From an uncultured Opitutales bacterium (GTDB lineage Bacteria; Verrucomicrobiota; Verrucomicrobiia; Opitutales; Intestinicryptomonadaceae): 64,000 nucleotides of DNA. The stretch is from assembly GCA_900545705.1 (NCBI GenBank), contig URAK01000001.1:62001-126000 (forward strand). The letters are read 5' to 3'. The notes below the pieces were generated by a model. That model saw nothing but the letters and a program-made list of their open reading frames with translations. It did not search any database and was not told where the DNA came from. Below, one piece after another: positions 44,346 through 53,213 of the stretch (the stretch's first letter is position 1; each line of letters begins with the position of its first letter). The translations under genes were made by a program, and so were the position numbers.

Positions 44346-44744
44346 TTAGAAGTTGGGGTGGCATATGATAGTGTCGCCGGCCGCGACAACAATATCTTCG
44401 CCATCGCTCCAAATGGAGTCGTTAATTAGAACTTTAAATGTGACGTTGCCCTTTGGAACGGCTTGTTCCCACAGCCATTCGTCTTCGCCGACGCATTGCA
44501 TTGGCACGCCTACATTCCAATCCAGGCCGCCGCCGAGACCGCGTATGTACAGCTGGTTGCCCCAACCCGCATTGTACTTGGCGATAACTCTCGTGACCTT
44601 TTTGCAGGCAGAAGATTTGCTCTGCCCGGCGACGTCACACGCGCAAGCCGCCGTTTTTGCCTTGGCGGACTTTTTTGAGGCCGTTGCCTTTGGCGCAGCG
44701 GCTTTGGTTGTCACTTTCTTGACTGTCTTTTTCGTGGCAGGCAT
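44346..44744 (-). CDS. Lys/Ala-rich tail fused to a carbohydrate-binding-module-like domain
   Basis: A 132-residue protein. Residues 1-50 are a histone-H1-like tail (MPATKKTVKKVTTKAAAPKA..., with Cys-containing segments CACD and SACKK). Residues 51-132 look like a small starch-binding-type beta domain: RVIAKYNAGWGNQLYIRG, WNVGVPMQCV, WLWEQAVPKG, FKVLINDSIWSDGED. There is no signal peptide, so it should be cytosolic. AGGAAAGG six bases before the ATG is a strong ribosome site, and the gene is monocistronic with its own terminator. It might link glycogen or another glucan to a polyanion, or be a nucleoid protein; this is speculation. The family was not identified with certainty. Confidence 0.75.
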   Translation of the reverse strand: MPATKKTVKKVTTKAAAPKATASKKSAKAKTAACACDVAGQSKSSACKKVTRVIAKYNAGWGNQLYIRGLGGGLDWNVGVPMQCVGEDEWLWEQAVPKGNVTFKVLINDSIWSDGEDIVVAAGDTIICHPNF

Positions 44745-44796
44745 TTTTTTCCTTTCCTGATAAATAAGGTTCTATTACCTCATTAGTTAAGGCGGT

Positions 44797-44826
44797 ATTA
44801 TTTTCCGAGTCAGAGAAATAAATCAA
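44797..44826 (-). promoter_or_regulatory. Putative promoter of the CBM-like gene
   Basis: On the minus strand TTGATT (44826-44821) and AATAAT (44802-44797) are separated by 18 bases, 53 bases before the ATG at 44744. The match to the sigma-70 consensus is partial. Confidence 0.35.
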
Positions 44827-44926
44827 GCATTAAATTATTTATTTTTTTCCTTATCGGAAATATAATTTGCCTATCTTTATCTATCGTATAAAACGTCCGA
44901 TATATAAATTTGTTTTGAAAAAAATA

Positions 44927-44960
44927 AAAAAAAACCGCCTAAAAAGGCGGCTTTTTTTTA
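44927..44960. terminator. Intrinsic terminator downstream of the PpiD-like gene
   Basis: Stem CCGCC/GGCGG around 44935-44950 with loop TAAAAA, bounded by A-rich tract on the left and T8 on the right, so it can act on both strands. On the minus strand it lies about 25 bases after the stop at 44975. Confidence 0.8.
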
Positions 44961-44974
44961 ATAGAGGCATATTT

Positions 44975-46618
44975 TTATTCGATTTCGCCAGTTCCGTCAG
45001 GATTAGCGGAATACTGCTTAGATATCATCTCGCTCACAACATTTAGAGCCGAGATTTGCGAGAACGAGCGTTCCGCATTTTCTTTTAGAGATGTAAAATC
45101 TTTGTCCGCCGTGTTGATTGCAGGCGGAGTGAACTTTGATACAAAAATTATATATCCGTCACCCGCCACCGTTTGCATTGCCGACATTTTACCGGCGGCA
45201 AGCTTCGGCAACTCCGAACTTGCGACCGCATTTAGCGCGTATGATGCGTTGTCCTGGGAGGGGGAAGCTATGACATAATTTTTAAATTCTTCGACCTTCG
45301 CACCGCCTTCTCTTGAAATTTTTGCAAATGCCGCTTCGTCTTTCGCCGATTTGAGCGCTTTTTCGAGAGTGGATACGCGTTCTGCAAAAAGTTTCTGTTT
45401 TTGCGACAATTTGTAGTCGGCCTCAACTTTCGCCTTTACTTCGTCGAGTTTGGGCAGATAGGAGGGAACCTTTTCGGAAAGGATTGCAACAGTCACGCCG
45501 TTTTCCGAAGGAATTGGATCCGAGAAGAATAGTTTTTCGTCGAGCTTGATGCCCGCTTGCGCAACCGATATATCGACACCTTCGGGCAATTTTTGGTCGG
45601 TCGTCCTAAAAAGCGGGAGCTTCTTCACTTCGGCTTTCGCGTCGGCGAGGAGCTTTTTAAGTTCGGGGGAGCCCATTTTCACTCCGGAGTCGTATATGGA
45701 AATCGCGAGGTTTTCGGCGGCTTTTGCTGCGGCTCTCAGAGAGGAGTCCGCAAGCACGTCGGCTTTTACTTTGTCTGCAATTTCCGATAGCGCGGGCATA
45801 TAGGGTTTACCGTCTTTTTGCGTAGCGTACTTGCGCATGTTGGAGCCGTAGAAAGCGGATATTTCAGCGTCTGTAGGCGCGGGCACCGACGCTGCGTATT
45901 TTACCGACGGGAAGAATACTGTTTCGAGAATTACGCCTTCGCCAATCCTGTAATTTTCAATATTTTCCTTGAAGAACTTTTCGAGGTCCGCCTGATTTAC
46001 TTTTATTTCCGGCTTAAAGTTTTCAAATTGGAGAACCGCCATTGCGAAGTCCCATTTGCCGTAGAATTTTTTGTATTGATTTTCAATGTACGAAAGCGGC
46101 AAATATCCGGGGCCGCCCATCAATTTTTCGACTTTGTTGGCGAGGGCGTTTTGGGAGATTATATACGAGAGAAGCTCTTCGCTCATGCGGCCGCGGTCGC
46201 TTACAAATTTCTTCCATAATTCGGGGTCGAAATTTCCGCTCGCATTTTTAAATGCTGGCGAGGACTGCACATATTCCCTAAGTTCGTCTTCGGAAACTTG
46301 GCTCATTCCCAATTCGCGGGCGGCGGACAAAAGGTAGGCTTGGCGCAACATTAGTTGTGTCATCTGTTGTTGCGTGCGTATATTTTTCTGCCCGAGAATG
46401 GCGTCGTAGACGGCCAGATTTTGCAGGTTGGCCTTCACATTTTCGTCGGACAGATTGTAGCCGTAAAATTCTTTCGTGTTGTCCCAAGCGCGGTTTCTAT
46501 CGCCGAGGAACGGAACAGAGCCAATCGTAAATACGAACGCTATCACGATTGCTACCAACAGCACCATGAATACGGGTTTATGGTGTTTTTGCAGAACGAT
46601 TTGAATCCAAGTAATCAT
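44975..46618 (-). CDS. PpiD/SurA-like membrane-anchored periplasmic chaperone
   Basis: A 547-residue protein from the ATG at 46618 (MITWIQIVLQKHHKPVFMV). One transmembrane helix (about residues 15-40, VLLVAIVIAFVFTIG) anchors a SurA_N-type helical chaperone domain (QMTQLMLRQAYLLSAARELG, VSEDELREYVQSSPAF). The C-terminal part has two regions that may be degenerate parvulin-type domains; I do not see the usual PPIase catalytic set. It should assist folding of outer-membrane or secreted proteins in the periplasm. The gene is monocistronic with a terminator. Confidence 0.82.
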   Translation of the reverse strand: MITWIQIVLQKHHKPVFMVLLVAIVIAFVFTIGSVPFLGDRNRAWDNTKEFYGYNLSDENVKANLQNLAVYDAILGQKNIRTQQQMTQLMLRQAYLLSAARELGMSQVSEDELREYVQSSPAFKNASGNFDPELWKKFVSDRGRMSEELLSYIISQNALANKVEKLMGGPGYLPLSYIENQYKKFYGKWDFAMAVLQFENFKPEIKVNQADLEKFFKENIENYRIGEGVILETVFFPSVKYAASVPAPTDAEISAFYGSNMRKYATQKDGKPYMPALSEIADKVKADVLADSSLRAAAKAAENLAISIYDSGVKMGSPELKKLLADAKAEVKKLPLFRTTDQKLPEGVDISVAQAGIKLDEKLFFSDPIPSENGVTVAILSEKVPSYLPKLDEVKAKVEADYKLSQKQKLFAERVSTLEKALKSAKDEAAFAKISREGGAKVEEFKNYVIASPSQDNASYALNAVASSELPKLAAGKMSAMQTVAGDGYIIFVSKFTPPAINTADKDFTSLKENAERSFSQISALNVVSEMISKQYSANPDGTGEIE

Positions 46619-46753
46619 ACTATAAATTATTAAAGGGGTGAATTTATCTACAAGTGTCGGATATGTCAATCTTTGAAACGCGCAAAAAAGTGTTTGCCGA
46701 AAAACTCTTTGCGGCTTGTAAATTTCCCCTAAAAACCCAATATATGGCGGAAA

Positions 46754-48487
46754 ATGATTGAGAATCTAAAAACCGCCCTGATTTTGTGTGCCGGCTACGG
46801 AACCCGACTAAGGCCCCTTACGGATAAACTTCCCAAGCCGCTTTTGCCCGTGCGCGGAAAGCCCGCAATATTTGCTGTCATGGACAAGCTGCGCGCGGCG
46901 GGCGTAGATGATTTTCTCATAAATGTGCATCACTTGCCCGAAAAATTTGCTGAAATTTTTGGCCTTCCACCCGACGCTTTTAAAAAAGAGCGGCTCGCCA
47001 AGACGCAATATTGTGGTTCTTCTGTGAGGCTTGTTTTTGAGCCGCAAATACTCGATACCGGCGGCGCCGTAAAAAATATACTGCCTTTAATAGACAACTC
47101 AAAGCCGCTTGTGGTCCATAATGGCGACATATATTTTGACTGCCCGGCAGATGAATTTCTCTCCGCCGCGCAAGAAAATGTATCTGACGCCGCCTGCGCC
47201 GCTACTCTTTGTCTGCGCTCGGGCGGAAATATGCCCAATGTGGGCGTCGACGCGCTTGGGAACGTATGCGACATGCGCTTTGCGCTTGCCGCGCCTCATG
47301 AAAAAAACGCCCAATACGCGGGTTTTTTTGTTCTAAATCCGCCAATATTTGACCGCTTCCGCCGCGCCAAAGCCGACAAATTTTCGGTGGTGGATATTTT
47401 TTTGGATGTTCTGCGTTCTGGGGAGCGCATCGCGGGATTTTTTGCCGACGGCGGCGAGTGGGCTGATATCGGGACACGCGCCGAGTACGCGCGGCTAAAT
47501 TCCATAGGGCTTCCTGACGAGTGGGCGGCGCTTGCCGAACTCTGCGAGTGCGGATTTGAGCCAAACGAGGCTTCTATAAGAAAAGTCGCAAAAGGGGCAT
47601 CGACGCGCGCGTTTTATAGATTCTCCAATGGCGGGGAAAAGCTTGTGGGCTGTTTCTATTCGGATTTGCCGCGCGAGAATTTTTTGTACGCGCCGATAGC
47701 GGAATTTTTATACAGTTGCGGAGTTCCAGTGCCAAAAATTTTATTTCACGACGCGCAGAAAAGAATAATTGTAATGGAGGACGCAGGCGCGCGCGACATC
47801 GGCGAATTGCCGCCGGCAGAAAGGCGGGGCGCATATTTTGCCGCTTTGCGCGCGGCGAAAATTTTACATACAAAAGCCTCCGAGGAATTCGCCCTCGGCC
47901 CCATAGAATTGTGTCCGTCATTCGACGCCGATTTATACCGGTGGGAGCAGGATTATTTTTATAGAGAGTGCGCGCAGGGAGTTTTTGGCATAAATATTCC
48001 GCGCCCAGACTCCGATTTTGAAGACCTTACGCGCAGGCTATTGGATTTCCCGCGCAGGTTATTGTTTAGGGATTTTCAATCGCAGAATATTATGGTTTCG
48101 GAAGGCGGAGATATACGGGTTATAGATTTTCAGGGAATGAGGCTTGGCAATCCGTTTTACGATGTCGCGTCTTTGTTGTTCGATCCCTATGTGGAGAGGC
48201 TTGGCGGGGAGTTTATCGACGACGCGCTCAGCGAATATATGGATTTCCTTCCCGACGCATCATTCCCCAGCTTTGCGGAATCGCTGGAAATACTAAATAT
48301 TGCGGGGGTTGAGAGGCTGCTGCAAGCGTTGGGGGCGTACGGATTTTTGTCGGCGAAAAAGGGTAAGACAGAGTATGTGAAATATTTTGCGCCTGCCGCT
48401 ACAAATCTGCTTGGTTGCGCCGAAAAGTGCGGGCTTTCAGGTATTGCTGAATTTGCCTTGGCAATCTTGGAGAAAACGCGCCGATAG
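46754..48487 (+). CDS. Fusion of MurNAc-1-phosphate uridylyltransferase (MurU) and anomeric MurNAc/GlcNAc kinase (AmgK)
   Basis: A 577-residue bifunctional protein. Residues about 6-235 are a nucleotidyltransferase like MurU (LCAGYGTRLRPLTDKLPKP, FEPQILDTGGAVKN, VVHNGDIYFD). Residues about 255-560 are an aminoglycoside-phosphotransferase-fold kinase like AmgK (KVAKGASTRAFYRF, IIVMEDAGARD, LLFRDFQSQNIM, VIDFQGMRLGNPFYDVASL). In Pseudomonas these are two adjacent genes that turn recycled MurNAc into UDP-MurNAc, bypassing MurA/MurB and giving intrinsic fosfomycin tolerance. The fusion would couple both steps. A choline-type LicC/LicA pair is the main alternative, but the DTGGAVKN and GNPFYDVASLL motifs favour MurU/AmgK. 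Confidence 0.8.
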   Translation: MIENLKTALILCAGYGTRLRPLTDKLPKPLLPVRGKPAIFAVMDKLRAAGVDDFLINVHHLPEKFAEIFGLPPDAFKKERLAKTQYCGSSVRLVFEPQILDTGGAVKNILPLIDNSKPLVVHNGDIYFDCPADEFLSAAQENVSDAACAATLCLRSGGNMPNVGVDALGNVCDMRFALAAPHEKNAQYAGFFVLNPPIFDRFRRAKADKFSVVDIFLDVLRSGERIAGFFADGGEWADIGTRAEYARLNSIGLPDEWAALAELCECGFEPNEASIRKVAKGASTRAFYRFSNGGEKLVGCFYSDLPRENFLYAPIAEFLYSCGVPVPKILFHDAQKRIIVMEDAGARDIGELPPAERRGAYFAALRAAKILHTKASEEFALGPIELCPSFDADLYRWEQDYFYRECAQGVFGINIPRPDSDFEDLTRRLLDFPRRLLFRDFQSQNIMVSEGGDIRVIDFQGMRLGNPFYDVASLLFDPYVERLGGEFIDDALSEYMDFLPDASFPSFAESLEILNIAGVERLLQALGAYGFLSAKKGKTEYVKYFAPAATNLLGCAEKCGLSGIAEFALAILEKTRR

Positions 48488-48771
48488 TTGCGCTGTTTGA
48501 ACTTGCAGCAAGGTATCTGCATTAATTTGCAAGAAACGGGCTTATAGTAGGTTTCGGTGTTTTGTTTGGCAGGTTCGCACGTAATAATTCATAATACATG
48601 TATGAATATTTTATATTGTTATATATGTTTTAAGAGGAAGGAAATCTTTTGGTAAAAAACGGATAACTTATTGACTATTTTAAACTTGGCAATATTCGGA
48701 TTTCATATACGAGAATAAATATTAATTCCAATGCAACTACAACCCGGCAAAATCTAGCAAAAAATCTGTAT

Positions 48772-49902
48772 ATGAAAAAAAATATCTTTTTGGCTCTATT
48801 TTTAATGCTTTCCGGAGGCGCATTAATTGCGGCTCTTCCAACATCTCCTCTCAATGAAGAATATACCATTACTGGAAACGAAACTGTTCATGGCGAATGG
48901 TGGCAGCCTTATCAAGTGGGCGATAACGGCATACTAAATATATACGGAGAAGGCGCAATGCTCACGGTAAACTATGCCTACAATTCCGCTCCGACTTTCT
49001 CCGGATCGGGAATTGTGAATGTTGGTTCCGATACAGATTTTGGGCGCCTCGTCGTTACGAGTACAAAAGCCTTTGAGGATAATTGGAACAATATAATAAA
49101 TTTTACGGGCACTATAAATGTCGGATATCTCGGGGATTTTTCTATAAGCGGCGAATATCCTTCTCATTATGGCACTATATTTTCGGTAAGGAATTTGAAT
49201 GTGGATGGAACGGTCTCAGTAATGTCTTCAATTCAAAACAATGTTTCGTATTTTGAGGTCGGAAATCTAAATCTAAGCAAGGACGGAATGTTTACGAGTG
49301 AGATAGATATCCAAATGACGGGCAACGGAGCTTATAACATATATGGCAATGGCCTTAGCGCTCCGCGAATAAGAATCTCTCAAGGCGAAGGCAATGTTAT
49401 AAATCTCAACGGAGAAAACCTCCTTTCAAACATAAAAACGATAGACTTCGAATCGTCAAACGGCGGCTATCTGAGAATAAACGCTTATGCCGATAATACC
49501 TTAAACGGGTTTACTTTTACTTCAAACGCAAAGTTGGGAATTTCAGTTTCTGCCGGTGAGACGTTGATTATAGACAATCTTAAAATTAAAAGCACAAATG
49601 TTTCAAATGTTGCAATCGAGTTTTTTGATTACGAAAACGGATCGTTCGGGATAGGAAATTCCGACGTTTGGATTGAGGACAATCGGCTCTACATTCCTTC
49701 GACGGAGACATATGTTGATTTAATTGCATACGACGCAGAAGGTTCTGTTTTATCGGGTATATGGTCTCTCGATTGGGACGGCTATACAAACTCGTTTATG
49801 TTCAACCAGGCCGTTCCTGAGCCGGCTGTTTTTGCTGTTGTACTCGGGGGACTTGCGCTGTTTTGCGCGTTGCGCAATAGACGGCGTCCGCGTAGCAGGT
49901 AG
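48772..49902 (+). CDS. PEP-CTERM sorting-domain exported protein
   Basis: A 376-residue protein with an N-terminal signal peptide (MKKNIFLALFLMLSGGALIA). A long Gly/Asn-rich region (NGILNIYG, SGIVNVGS, GTINVGY, GAYNIYG) suggests a parallel beta-helix. The C-terminus has a PEP-CTERM tripartite signal: VPEP, a hydrophobic helix and a basic end (RNRRRPRSR). Such proteins are recognised by exosortase and delivered to the surface or matrix. No exosortase is in the window. A 7-bp inverted repeat (48587-48607) lies in the AT-rich upstream region. Probable surface or biofilm component; specific function unknown. Confidence 0.85.
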   Translation: MKKNIFLALFLMLSGGALIAALPTSPLNEEYTITGNETVHGEWWQPYQVGDNGILNIYGEGAMLTVNYAYNSAPTFSGSGIVNVGSDTDFGRLVVTSTKAFEDNWNNIINFTGTINVGYLGDFSISGEYPSHYGTIFSVRNLNVDGTVSVMSSIQNNVSYFEVGNLNLSKDGMFTSEIDIQMTGNGAYNIYGNGLSAPRIRISQGEGNVINLNGENLLSNIKTIDFESSNGGYLRINAYADNTLNGFTFTSNAKLGISVSAGETLIIDNLKIKSTNVSNVAIEFFDYENGSFGIGNSDVWIEDNRLYIPSTETYVDLIAYDAEGSVLSGIWSLDWDGYTNSFMFNQAVPEPAVFAVVLGGLALFCALRNRRRPRSR

Positions 49903-50630
49903 TTTCCCAGAAGCGGCGCATTTGCCAAGTTATTAAAAAGCATCGGCAAAACTTTTAAAATTGCAGGCTGAGTCGCAAAATTTTTTCTCTCCTGCAATTA
50001 TTTTAGATTATAATATTTGTGCGAGGGGCGTATCCGGGCTATTGCTATTTTGGAAACAGCGTGTGTGTGTGTCTTTTTAACTCGGGAAAATAAAATTTCG
50101 CAACTCTACGATGCGTCCGAGGGCGCGAAAATATAAATTATAAAAAATGCCGATACTCGCAATTTCTGCGTTAATTGAATCCAAGCAAAAATGCGAAATA
50201 GGAATTTTTAAGAGATAGATTTTGTCCAGAATTTGCCACGCATTGCATAGGTATTTGGGGGGGGCGTTCACAAAATCTTTCTATGCGGCGCAATAACTTT
50301 TGATTGGCTTTATCTTTTGTGGAAGCCCATTGCCATAGAGTTGTTTTTTTCAAAAATACACTTTTATTTTTCGCCCGGGAAAACTTGCATGTTAGGCTGT
50401 TGATATATCTTGTCGCCTTGCCTAAAAATTTTGCTTTTAAATTTATCTCCGAATTTTCCAGCCAACTTTTTCGGGAAGCATTTTATTTTCGCCTAAAAAA
50501 ATAAAATCGGCGACGGACGCAAATTTGCCGGCGTGCATTCCTCCGCAGACTGCGACAGAAAATTTGCGGATTCGGGATTTTATAAAAATTATCCCTATCC
50601 GCGAAAAAGTACGCAAAACCTCCGCTTTAA
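49903..50630. other. Long intergenic region between the PEP-CTERM gene and kdsA
   Basis: These 728 bases contain the putative terminator at 49959-50004, a short GT run near 50060 and a G8 run near 50260. Several short ORFs occur on both strands, but none has a ribosome site or recognisable sequence. It may be degenerate accessory DNA. No RNA gene is seen. Confidence 0.4.
49959..50004 (+). terminator. Putative terminator after the PEP-CTERM gene
   Basis: A perfect 9-bp stem AATTGCAGG (49959-49967) and CCTGCAATT (49991-49999) with a 23-base loop, followed by ATTTTAG. It is about 57 bases after the stop. The loop is long and the T tract short, so confidence is moderate. Confidence 0.5.
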
Positions 50631-51428
50631 TTAGAGAGCTGCGCGGATTTTTAGAAGAGAATCAACCAAGCCTTCGAGTTCGCCGAGCGGCAGCTGGGTT
50701 GCCGCATCGGAAAGCGCTTTTTCCGGGGTGGGATGAGTTTCGAGAAACACTCCGTCCGCGCCCGCCGCGATTGCCGCCTTCGCTATCAGCCCGACATATT
50801 TGCGTTCGCCCCCGCTCACTCCGTCGCCCCTGCCGGGCAGCTGCACTGAGTGGGTTGCGTCGATAATCACCGGTGTCCCGTTTTCCGCCATTATTGCGAT
50901 TGACCTCATATCGACTACAAGGTTCCCATAGCCGAAAGTAGAGCCTCTCTCGGCCTGCCATATTTCCGACGCCCCCGCTTCGCGCAGTTTTGACACGACG
51001 TATTTCATATCGTACGGCGACAAAAACTGCCCTTTTTTCACATTTACAGCCTTGCCAGTTTTAGCTGCTGCTACGAGCAGGTCGGTCTGGCGGCAAAGAA
51101 ATGCCGGTATTTGAAGTGCGTCGCAAACTTTTGCGACTTCTGCGCATTGGCAGCTCTCATGGACGTCCGTTATTACGGGAAGCCCAAATTTTTCCCTTAC
51201 TTCGGAGAGAATTTCCAAACCTTTCTCCATTCCGGGGCCGCGCGGGCTTTTTATGCTTGTGCGGTTTGCCTTGTCAAAACTGCCCTTGAATACGGCAACG
51301 AGCCAGTCGGCGTATTTTGAGGAGATTCTCGCCACTTCGTCGGCGACTTCAAAGCTCAAATCGCGCGATTCCAATGAGCATGGCCCCGCGATTAGCAGCA
51401 TTTTAGACGAGTTCTTTTCAAATATCAT
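50631..51428 (-). CDS. kdsA: 3-deoxy-D-manno-octulosonate 8-phosphate synthase
   Basis: A 265-residue enzyme from ATG 51428, which overlaps the pyrG stop as ATGA; the upstream in-frame start at 51539 would lie inside pyrG. It has LLIAGPCSLES, FKGSFDKANRTS, DVHESCQCAEVAKVC, QTDLLVAAAKTG, VNVKKGQFLSP and RGSTFGYGNLVVDMRS. Cys in AGPCS rather than Asn suggests the metal-dependent KdsA type. It condenses phosphoenolpyruvate with arabinose-5-phosphate to KDO-8-phosphate for the LPS core, evidence that this organism makes lipopolysaccharide. Pairing with pyrG links the CTP supply to CMP-KDO formation. Confidence 0.95.
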   Translation of the reverse strand: MIFEKNSSKMLLIAGPCSLESRDLSFEVADEVARISSKYADWLVAVFKGSFDKANRTSIKSPRGPGMEKGLEILSEVREKFGLPVITDVHESCQCAEVAKVCDALQIPAFLCRQTDLLVAAAKTGKAVNVKKGQFLSPYDMKYVVSKLREAGASEIWQAERGSTFGYGNLVVDMRSIAIMAENGTPVIIDATHSVQLPGRGDGVSGGERKYVGLIAKAAIAAGADGVFLETHPTPEKALSDAATQLPLGELEGLVDSLLKIRAAL

Positions 51429-53032
51429 TTTTTTGCCGCAGCCCTTTTTAGCGCCTCGCCAACAAAAGCGCAAAACAGCGGATGTGGCTTTGAGGGCTTT
51501 GATTGAAATTCTGGGTGGAACTGGACTCCGACCATCCACGGGTGGTCTTTCACCTCGACAATTTCCACGAGGTTGCGCTTCGGATTGATACCCGCCACGA
51601 CGAGCCCGGCGTCTTCAAGCCTTTTCCGGTACGCATTGTTAAATTCAAAACGGTGGCGGTGGCGTTCGCGCACTGACTTCTGACCGTAGGCCTTGCTTGC
51701 GCGCGAACCTTCGACCAGGGCGCATTCGTAGGAGCCCAGGCGCATAGTCGCGCCTTTGTCGACTATGTCCTTTTGGTCGTCCATTATGTTGATTACGGGG
51801 TAGAGGGTGCTTTCGTTGAACTCTGTGCTGTTTGCGCCGTCCAACCCGAGGACGTCTCTTGCGTATTCTATTACGGCAATCTGCATGCCGAGGCATATGC
51901 CGAAATACGGAATCTTATTTTCGCGGGCATATTTTGCCGCGAGTATTTTGCCTTCTATTCCCCTGTCGCCAAATCCGCCGGGGATAAGTATTCCGTCGGC
52001 GTCGGAAAGGTATTTTTCGGCGCCGTCGCGCTCGACGTCTTCGGAGTCTATCCTCAGTATTTTCACGGAGCAGTCGTTCCCGACGCCCGCGTGCGCGAGG
52101 GATTCGTAAATCGACTTGTATGCGTCCTGCAAGTCTATGTACTTTCCGACAACGGCGATTTTCACGCACCCGCCCGACGGGGAAACGAGCCTGCGGACTA
52201 TTGATTTCCATGCGGACATGTCGCTTTCAGGGGCTTTTATTCCGAGCCTTTCGACGACTAGCTTGTCGACCCCCTCTTCCGCGAGCATTATCGGAAGCTC
52301 GTAAATAGAGTGTTTTACGTCCATTTCCTCGATGACAGCCTTTTGCTCGACATTGCAAAATAGCGACAGTTTCTGGCGCATATCGTCCGTCATAGGCTGC
52401 TCTGTGCGGCAGACGAGAATGTCTGGCTGAATGCCGATTTCCCTGAGTTTTGCGACGCTCTGCTGGGAGGGCTTTGTTTTGAGTTCGCCGGCTGCCTTCA
52501 AGTAGGGGAGCAGGGTGACGTGTATGAAAAGAACGTTGTCTTTGCCGACTTCCAGCGAGAATTGGCGCAGGGCTTCGAGGAACGGAAGCCCCTCGATGTC
52601 TCCGACAGTGCCGCCAATTTCAGTGATTAGCACGTCGACCCCTTCGCCTGCCGCATAGAGGCGCGCTTTAATTTCGTTGGTCACATGCGGAATGACCTGC
52701 ACGGTCTTGCCGAGATAGTCTCCGCGCCTTTCCTTTTGGAGGACGTGTTCGTATATTTGCCCGGAGGTCAGGTTGTTGAATTTGCTAAGCTTGCAGTGGG
52801 TAAAGCGTTCGTAGTGGCCTAAGTCGAGGTCGGTTTCCGCGCCGTCGTCGAGGACGTAGACTTCGCCGTGCTGGAATGGGCTCATTGTGCCGGGGTCCAC
52901 ATTCAGATACGGGTCGAATTTTTGTATTCTTACTTTAAGTTGTCTGGTTTCCAGCAGTGCGCCGAGGGCGCCCGAGGTGAGCCCCTTGCCCAAAGATGAA
53001 ACAACGCCGCCTGTAATAAATATATATTTCAT
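51425..53032 (-). CDS. pyrG: CTP synthase
   Basis: A 535-residue amidoligase. The N-terminal synthetase domain begins MKYIFITGGVVSSLGKGL with FDPYLNVDPGTMSPFQHGEVY and RRGDYLGKTVQVIPH. The C-terminal class I glutamine amidotransferase has the Cys nucleophile in IPYFGICLGMQIAVIEYAR and the His-x-Glu in VGVQFHPEFQSKP. I use ATG 53032; the frame extends to 53077 without support. It converts UTP to CTP with glutamine, feeding nucleic acids and also CDP/CMP-sugars. It is translated as a unit with kdsA. Confidence 0.97.
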   Translation of the reverse strand: MKYIFITGGVVSSLGKGLTSGALGALLETRQLKVRIQKFDPYLNVDPGTMSPFQHGEVYVLDDGAETDLDLGHYERFTHCKLSKFNNLTSGQIYEHVLQKERRGDYLGKTVQVIPHVTNEIKARLYAAGEGVDVLITEIGGTVGDIEGLPFLEALRQFSLEVGKDNVLFIHVTLLPYLKAAGELKTKPSQQSVAKLREIGIQPDILVCRTEQPMTDDMRQKLSLFCNVEQKAVIEEMDVKHSIYELPIMLAEEGVDKLVVERLGIKAPESDMSAWKSIVRRLVSPSGGCVKIAVVGKYIDLQDAYKSIYESLAHAGVGNDCSVKILRIDSEDVERDGAEKYLSDADGILIPGGFGDRGIEGKILAAKYARENKIPYFGICLGMQIAVIEYARDVLGLDGANSTEFNESTLYPVINIMDDQKDIVDKGATMRLGSYECALVEGSRASKAYGQKSVRERHRHRFEFNNAYRKRLEDAGLVVAGINPKRNLVEIVEVKDHPWMVGVQFHPEFQSKPSKPHPLFCAFVGEALKRAAAKK

Positions 53033-53094
53033 TTCGGGGCTAATTTTAAAACGCGAAAGGTTGGCTCTTGGCAACATTATTCCGCCCGACCGTT

Positions 53095-53141
53095 AAAAAA
53101 AAGCCGCAAGCCCGCTTGGTTAACGCGCAGATAAAAGCGGC
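53095..53141 (-). terminator. Putative terminator of mgtE
   Basis: On the minus strand GCCGC (53141-53137) can pair with GCGGC (53107-53103), with a smaller inner hairpin (CAAG/CTTG), and is followed by T8 (53102-53095). The T tract is strong; the stem is composite and its loop is long. Confidence 0.5.
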
Positions 53142-53213
53142 GATTTCGGCGAATCGGGGGCGTTTTTACGCGGATATTTTCCCGCAGTATCTATTTGTAG
53201 GCTGCAAAAATCC

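Noticed and set aside
50525..50866. 113-residue ORF running into kdsA
   Set aside because: Most of it is antisense to kdsA and Arg/Pro-rich; no independent support.
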